DNA from: a bacterium
GTDB taxonomy: Bacteria > Planctomycetota > J058 > JACQDU01
Assembly (NCBI GenBank): GCA_016200955.1
Contig: JACQDU010000076.1
Span: 1-5,967, forward strand
Length of the DNA stretch: 5,967 nt
Reading direction: 5' to 3'
The notes beneath the pieces are model-generated. The model was not told the origin of the DNA, searched no databases, and saw nothing but the letters and a program-made list of their open reading frames with translations. Shown piece by piece: positions 5,295 through 5,967 of the stretch (positions are counted from its first letter, which is position 1; each line of letters begins with the position of its first letter). Both the position numbers and the translations under genes were made by a program.

Positions 5295-5967
5295 GGTTTC
5301 TTCCCTGCCTCGGGAGGCACTCCCGGCACGGGCACGTCGACTCCCGTGGCCTTGACGGTTCGCGACTCGAGCCGCGCGAAGAAGGACTCGTCCACCGCGT
5401 CGCGCGAGGCGCTCGCGCGCGAGAGGAACGAGCGCACCCACGTGTCCTCGTTGACCTTGATCTCCGCGGGCGTGCCGATCGCCGCGACGCGCCCGCGGTC
5501 GAGCATGAGGATCCTGTGAGCCACGTTGAACGCGTTCTCGAGGTCGTGGGTCACGATGATCATCGTGGTGCCGAAGCTCTTGTTGAGATGCAAGATGAGC
5601 GAGTCGAGCTCCGCTGCGGCGATCGGGTCCAGGCCGCTCGCGGGCTCGTCGAAGAAGAGCACGTCGGGATCGAGCGCCAGCGCCCGCGCGAGGGCCGCTC
5701 TCTTCTTCATGCCGCCGGAGAGCTGCTGCGGCAGGAGGCTCCCGATCCCCGGGAGCCCGACGAGCGCGAGCTTGAGCCGCACGATCGCCTCGATCGAGTG
5801 CTCGGGGAGGTCCGTGTACTCACGGAGCGGCAGCGCGACGTTGTCCCCGATCGTCATCGAGTTGAACAGCGCGGAGTACTGGAAGAGCATGCCCACGGAC
5901 TTGAGGACGATCGCGAGGTCGTCTCCCTCGAGCGTCGCGATGTCCTGTCCGCCGATCACGACCTTCC
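5291..5967 (-). CDS. mlaF: Mla-type ABC transporter ATP-binding protein, 5' end off the window
   Basis: The C-terminal ~225 residues of an ABC ATPase; the gene continues past the right edge, so the Walker A (P-loop) is not in view. Visible in order are the Q-loop region (MLFQYSALFNSMTIGDNVALPLRE in two parts: MLFQYSALFN, then SMTIGDNVALPL), the ABC signature LSGGMKKR (bases 5701-5722), Walker B VLFFDEP, the D-loop SGLDP, and the switch histidine in IIVTHD. The FQ-x-x-ALF-x-S-x-T pattern and the MKKR following the signature are typical of MlaF/Ttg2A ATPases that drive phospholipid transport at the inner membrane with an MlaE permease. After the family's usual end there is a ~35-residue tail rich in Val and Pro ending in AGKKP. 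The stop overlaps the mlaD-like start by four bases. The MlaE-like permease gene is expected upstream, beyond 5967. Confidence 0.93.
   Translation of the reverse strand, partial: KVVIGGQDIATLEGDDLAIVLKSVGMLFQYSALFNSMTIGDNVALPLREYTDLPEHSIEAIVRLKLALVGLPGIGSLLPQQLSGGMKKRAALARALALDPDVLFFDEPASGLDPIAAAELDSLILHLNKSFGTTMIIVTHDLENAFNVAHRILMLDRGRVAAIGTPAEIKVNEDTWVRSFLSRASASRDAVDESFFARLESRTVKATGVDVPVPGVPPEAGKKP

Noticed and set aside
5286..5295. Perfect 10-base palindrome CGTGATCACG across the mlaF stop and mlaD start
   Set aside because: It has no loop, so it cannot form a useful hairpin, and it is short enough to be chance within two coding frames.
4182..5519. Long + strand open frame of 445 codons, and a second at 4315-5175
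   Set aside because: Both are antisense to the MCE and ATPase genes, whose family motifs are unmistakable; neither has a recognisable motif or start context.

Overview
This is a high-GC window from a diderm (Gram-negative type) bacterium. Nearly every third codon position is G or C, and the retrograde-lipid-transport genes imply an outer membrane. The mix of a eukaryote-like Ser/Thr kinase fused to TPRs, a membrane-anchored SGNH protein and an Mla/MCE operon would suit Planctomycetota, Myxococcota or a related environmental phylum. That placement is inference; there is no rRNA or other marker gene here.

Layout. Bases 1-286 are non-coding and hold two diverged copies of a ~77-base direct repeat with a strong GC hairpin between them. 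Bases 287-2542 (+) encode a 751-residue transmembrane Ser/Thr kinase with ten C-terminal TPRs. Convergent to it, 2473-3288 (-) holds an SGNH/GDSL-hydrolase-like gene. It is frameshifted near 2715 and its coding signal stops at about 2485, just where the TPR coding signal also stops. A 69-base divergent gap (3289-3357) contains an inverted repeat and leads to a small + strand gene of unknown function (3358-3672). The 3' end of that gene overlaps the end of the next operon on the - strand, at a perfect 7-bp hairpin.

Bases 3617-5967 (-) are a tightly packed operon, read from the right edge leftwards: an Mla-type ABC ATPase (mlaF-like, 5' end off the window), an MCE-domain substrate-binding protein (mlaD-like, start codon overlapping the mlaF stop), and a PqiC-like ABC-transport auxiliary lipoprotein 13 bases further on. 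Together they look like an inner-membrane-to-outer-membrane phospholipid transporter. The permease (mlaE-like) would be expected just outside the right edge. In this arrangement the ATPase powers transport, the MCE protein forms a periplasmic ring or tunnel, and the outer-membrane lipoprotein is a candidate outer-membrane partner.

I see no convincing previously undescribed system. The points most worth a second look are the double truncation and frameshift at the kinase/SGNH junction, the repeat-hairpin-repeat block upstream of the kinase, and the unrecognised 104-residue gene.
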